A stretch of 64,000 bases of DNA from Lanius collurio. Its lineage: Eukaryota > Chordata > Aves > Passeriformes > Laniidae. Below the pieces are notes generated by a model. It was not told the origin of the DNA. It was given only the letters and a program-made list of their open reading frames with translations, and did not search any database. This document shows, in pieces, positions 60,731-64,000 of this stretch. Position 1 is the first letter of the stretch; every line of letters starts with the position of its first letter. The stretch is from contig JACBWW010000017.1 in NCBI GenBank assembly GCA_020086605.1, positions 14,623,559 to 14,687,558 on the forward strand, written 5' to 3'. The position numbers and the translations under genes are program-made.

Positions 60731-63700
60731 GGCAGCATGTGAACTGTGTCAGCCCTCCGTGCTGTGTGCCTCCTGCACGGATAGGTAACGGATGAATTCT
60801 CTGTATCTCCCAGCTCCTCCCTCTTCCCCCGTTGTTTGGTCTGTACTCTGAAGCCTTCCCTGCATTGTGTCCCATTTTTCCAATGCCCAGTTCCATGATC
60901 TCGGAGATTCTTGAGCTCACTTTACCGAGGGAGGACTGATGAGCCCAGCCTGAAGAGAGACCTCTGCTACCACTTAGAGGAGCTGCATCCCAGCTCCCCT
61001 CCCCCAGCCCCTTCAACACCACCCACACAGCAATCCATCAGCATCACCCTTGGAGCATCTGGGGGCAACATGTAATTAGGAATGATGCTGTCTGCCATTT
61101 ATAGACACACTACTGCAGGGAAAGGCTGGTGAAAGTAATACCCACCGACAGACATACCTCAGAGCGTGCATCGAACATAAATGGGGAAAAGTAATGGAAA
61201 GGTGGAAGAAAGATACAGAGAGAGAAGGATGAAAGCAGCAGTGTAATCCACACAGCTTTAAACCAAAGCAGTCATTAAAATATCCTCTCAGTGTGATTGT
61301 GACATAGTTGGACAATAAAAGTTTATTTGAATAAATAAACCAATTCTGTGAAATAGGAACATTCACTCTTGCTGGGTAAGTAGAGCAGCATTTGCTCTGT
61401 GATTCTCTTACTCAGATACAACCCACAGAAACTTCAGGCATCCACACACTGCATTGCCTATGCACAGGACATCATGGCACCCATGGTGGTTTTCTCTCAA
61501 AGTCTTTTACTGCAAGAGATCTTATTTGAGATTTGCCTGACAGCTGACACTGTGTGTCTCATCTCAAGCATGCCTGCTCCTCAGTTTGGGACTGTTTCTT
61601 TTCAATTATTTCCTATTTTGAATCACCATCTTGTTTTTTTTTCTTTAAGTATTTGAAAACTTGGTTGTGCTTACCACGACACTGTAAGTATTTAATATGC
61701 AGGCTATGTGTTCGCTCTGGAGCATACATCAGTCTGTTGTCACAGCAAAAAACAGCTGTTTGTGAGACGCTGTAACAATTCTGCCAACACTCAGTAACTA
61801 GCCTTGGATAAAGCAAAGTCAAACAAAAGGAGTGTGAACTATGACAAGCAGTGTGTGGAGTGGTAATTCAGAAGGGCTGAAGGAGATGTGAAGAGTAATT
61901 AGCCAAATAAACAAAAACGGGACAAATTATTTAAGTGCATCATGACTTGGAATCAAGGAACAGAGGGAGTACATGAGGACTGGAAAAACACTGGAAGGAG
62001 CTAAAGTAGAGATTCCTGCATTTGTCCCACAGAAAAAAATCATGTAGGAGATATGTGCATCAGTGAATTTCAGTTAAAAGAAATGAAAGGAGGGGAGAAG
62101 AGACAGAGAAAAGGTAAGGGAAATCCAGAAGACAGTGACTGAACCACTCTTTTGCTCAGAAGGAGGAAGGGAAGGAAACAAATAGACCAGCTGCCCACTT
62201 AGGGCTCAGCAATATGGCAACAGACAACAAAAACCTGAGCTCTGTGCTTTTGGGGCTATGGCAAATGCTCTTCTAATGGAGACTCAACTGCCATATGAAG
62301 CCGGATCAATTCTCTCCATTGCTCTGTTCTTTCACTTGGTTTGCTCATCTGCAGCAGTAGAACTGGTGGCAGTTAAAAAGGATGGAATTTATATCAGGCT
62401 TAGAAATTGTACTTGCTGCCTACAGTTTCCCTGCAGAACAGTTTCAAATTACACTGCACTTGTGTGAAGTTGCAGAGTTTTGTCATCTAACCAGCCCACC
62501 AGGCCAGAGTACATAATGGGAGCTGCACCATTGTCATCTGACTGCCATATGCCCCAGCCTGGAACCTTCCACCAGTGCACAGTCATCCTCAGATCAATAA
62601 AAGCTTCTGCCTGGCTGAGGGTTTTCAGGACCAGCTCCCCAGACAAGTAGGATGTCCTGTCTGCACCATTAACTAACTAACAACCATCTTTTATCTATTC
62701 TTCATGTGTCTATCACCACAGGATTCCAACACCACTAGCACCACATTTCATTCATCTGCTACATGTTGGAATGAACATTCAGCTGAAGTTTTATTAATTT
62801 ACTTGTGGATTTTCACGAATTACCTTTTAGTTTTGCGGATTTTTGCAGTTCCTTAAATAGTTATTGCTTAGGGGTTTTCACACTATGATCCTGAGAGGTG
62901 ACTTAACTCTGTATGAAAGATGTTTAGCTCTGTTCGTTTGGACTGCTCACATTGAAGGGAAGGGAGAGGTATATCCCTCTTTCAAGATTCAAATAATATT
63001 CATTGAAGTTACAGAAAATTACTTGTGGCCTCAGAGAAGAAGGAAAAAATCCAGATTTTAGATTGCTTTTGTAGTTTTGTGCCCTTTCTTTAGGTGTGCA
63101 ATGATGTAGCTCTGTCTATTTTCACACAGAAGGAATCCAGCTGAGAGTATGTTATATTATAACTCCAGATGATGTTCAAGAGGATGAAAAACTCATTTTT
63201 CTCAGGTGGTCAGAGAGCAATTCCCAGTAAACTGACATTCTTTCCTCTCTGATCTGAATTCTGCAGAGGAATTCAAATTGTTTATAAGCCATGTGAAAGA
63301 TGTTTAAAAAAAAAAAAAAGGATGGTCCTAGACTTTACATTTTCAATTACTTTTCAATCTCTTAAGAACAGTCATTTAGGCCAGAGTAGTTAAACTGCTA
63401 TAAAACAGCTGCTAAAGCAGTCTTCTATTGTAAATTAAATGGCAATTTTACCAAACATTTGCATTGCATGACTACATTAGAATAAACACAAATCCGGATT
63501 TTAAAAAACACTTAGGAGGGGAAGGTCTAGGCCTAAAGTAGTGATTCATGACCTCATGATAATTTGAGTCCTCGGCAAAAATTTTAACAGATTTTGTTAC
63601 TAGTAGGTCATGTATGAGACTAAAGAAAAATACAAAAATAAGGGGAGATGGTCCAAACTGGAGTTCCATACCTCAGAGGGAAAGTCAAGATTCTGCTCTC

Positions 63701-64000
63701 GTTGTCGGCCAGGGTATATTACAGGTATAGCTACACCTTCTGAAATGGCAGCTTCTTAAAACAAAGCCATCAAAACAGCTCATTTGCTTCAGTTTAACCA
63801 AGGGAATTATCATAGGAAAATGAGTTCTGGTCAGCTACACATTGATGGCACTGGTGAACAGTTACAACACTTAAAACTCATAGCAGTTTTCAAGCATTAT
63901 GAATGTCACCCCTGGGACACCCTGAGGAGATGGAAGTCCCCAGTGTGTCAGAGCCAGCCAGGTAAGATTGGTGCACCGATGCCAGGCGGACATGGGATGG
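60731..64000. other. Intergenic to the window end, nothing recognised
   Basis: No exon, RNA gene or repeat family was recognised. An exact 8-bp-arm palindrome (gtttatttgaataaataaac) lies at 61,321-61,340 and an A-run at about 63,306-63,319. Confidence 0.5.

Noticed and set aside
61321..61340. gtttatttgaataaataaac palindrome as a forkhead double site
   Set aside because: 8-bp AT-rich arms occur often by chance in AT-rich DNA.
63950..63975. Donor-like ccag|gtaagatt near the window end as a new exon
   Set aside because: There is no matching acceptor with an open frame upstream, and a lone donor match is weak.
11156..64000. SPAG6 exons, expected tail-to-tail with PIP4K2A
   Set aside because: No armadillo-repeat exon is visible on the minus strand. 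The gene probably lies beyond the window.
11156..64000. Endogenous viral coding genes (retroviral or bornavirus-like)
   Set aside because: No gag, pol, env or nucleoprotein-like frame was seen. Only LTR-like noncoding copies are present.

Overview
The window looks like a bird nuclear genome, or less likely another sauropsid. The evidence is many CR1 LINE fragments of different ages, a low overall repeat load, no Alu-like SINEs, compact vertebrate introns with GT-AG junctions, and an assembly gap inside a CpG island. I see no prokaryotic gene structure, operon, CRISPR array or phage.

Only one protein-coding gene is clearly supported. Positions 1-~11,155 on the + strand hold the 3' part of PIP4K2A (phosphatidylinositol-5-phosphate 4-kinase type 2 alpha). 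The last four coding exons (1821-1934, 5876-6119, 7002-7105, 8878-8958) join in frame to give the C-terminal 180 residues, corresponding to human residues 227-406. They carry the catalytic D273 and D359, the acidic insert, the A371 specificity residue and T376. A 3' UTR of about 2.2 kb follows and most likely ends after the AATAAA at 11,131. The large intron holds a CR1 copy, an LTR-like repeat and a pyrimidine-rich stretch.

From ~11.2 kb to the end I see no convincing protein-coding exon. This is an intergenic region of more than 50 kb. From recalled tetrapod synteny, SPAG6 should lie tail-to-tail beyond it, but none of its exons is visible. The region has three layers. (1) Retroelement remains: CR1 fragments at ~15.0, 20.0-21.6, 22.4, 23.1, 50.3-52.0 and 53.1 kb, two much older CR1/L3-like fragments at ~29.6 and 59.4-59.9 kb, and a second copy of the LTR-like repeat at 13.4 kb. 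(2) CpG-rich islands at ~32.8, 36.2-38.05 (interrupted by a 337-base N gap), 45.5-46.4, 47.05-47.37 and 60.4-60.7 kb. Several sit beside AT-rich blocks dense in homeodomain-type TAAT motifs, which suggests developmental enhancers or undescribed noncoding promoters. (3) Small structural features: hairpins at 40.14 and 57.65 kb, a POU-type palindrome at 28.06 kb, a perfect 25-bp tandem duplication at 31.32 kb and a G-free A/C tract at 49.3 kb.

I found no novel multi-gene system. The most useful leads are the CpG-island/TAAT block around the assembly gap, the ~99-nt imperfect hairpin at 40,141-40,239, the CR1 copy that appears to be split by a ~925-bp unidentified insertion, and the pair of LTR-like copies.
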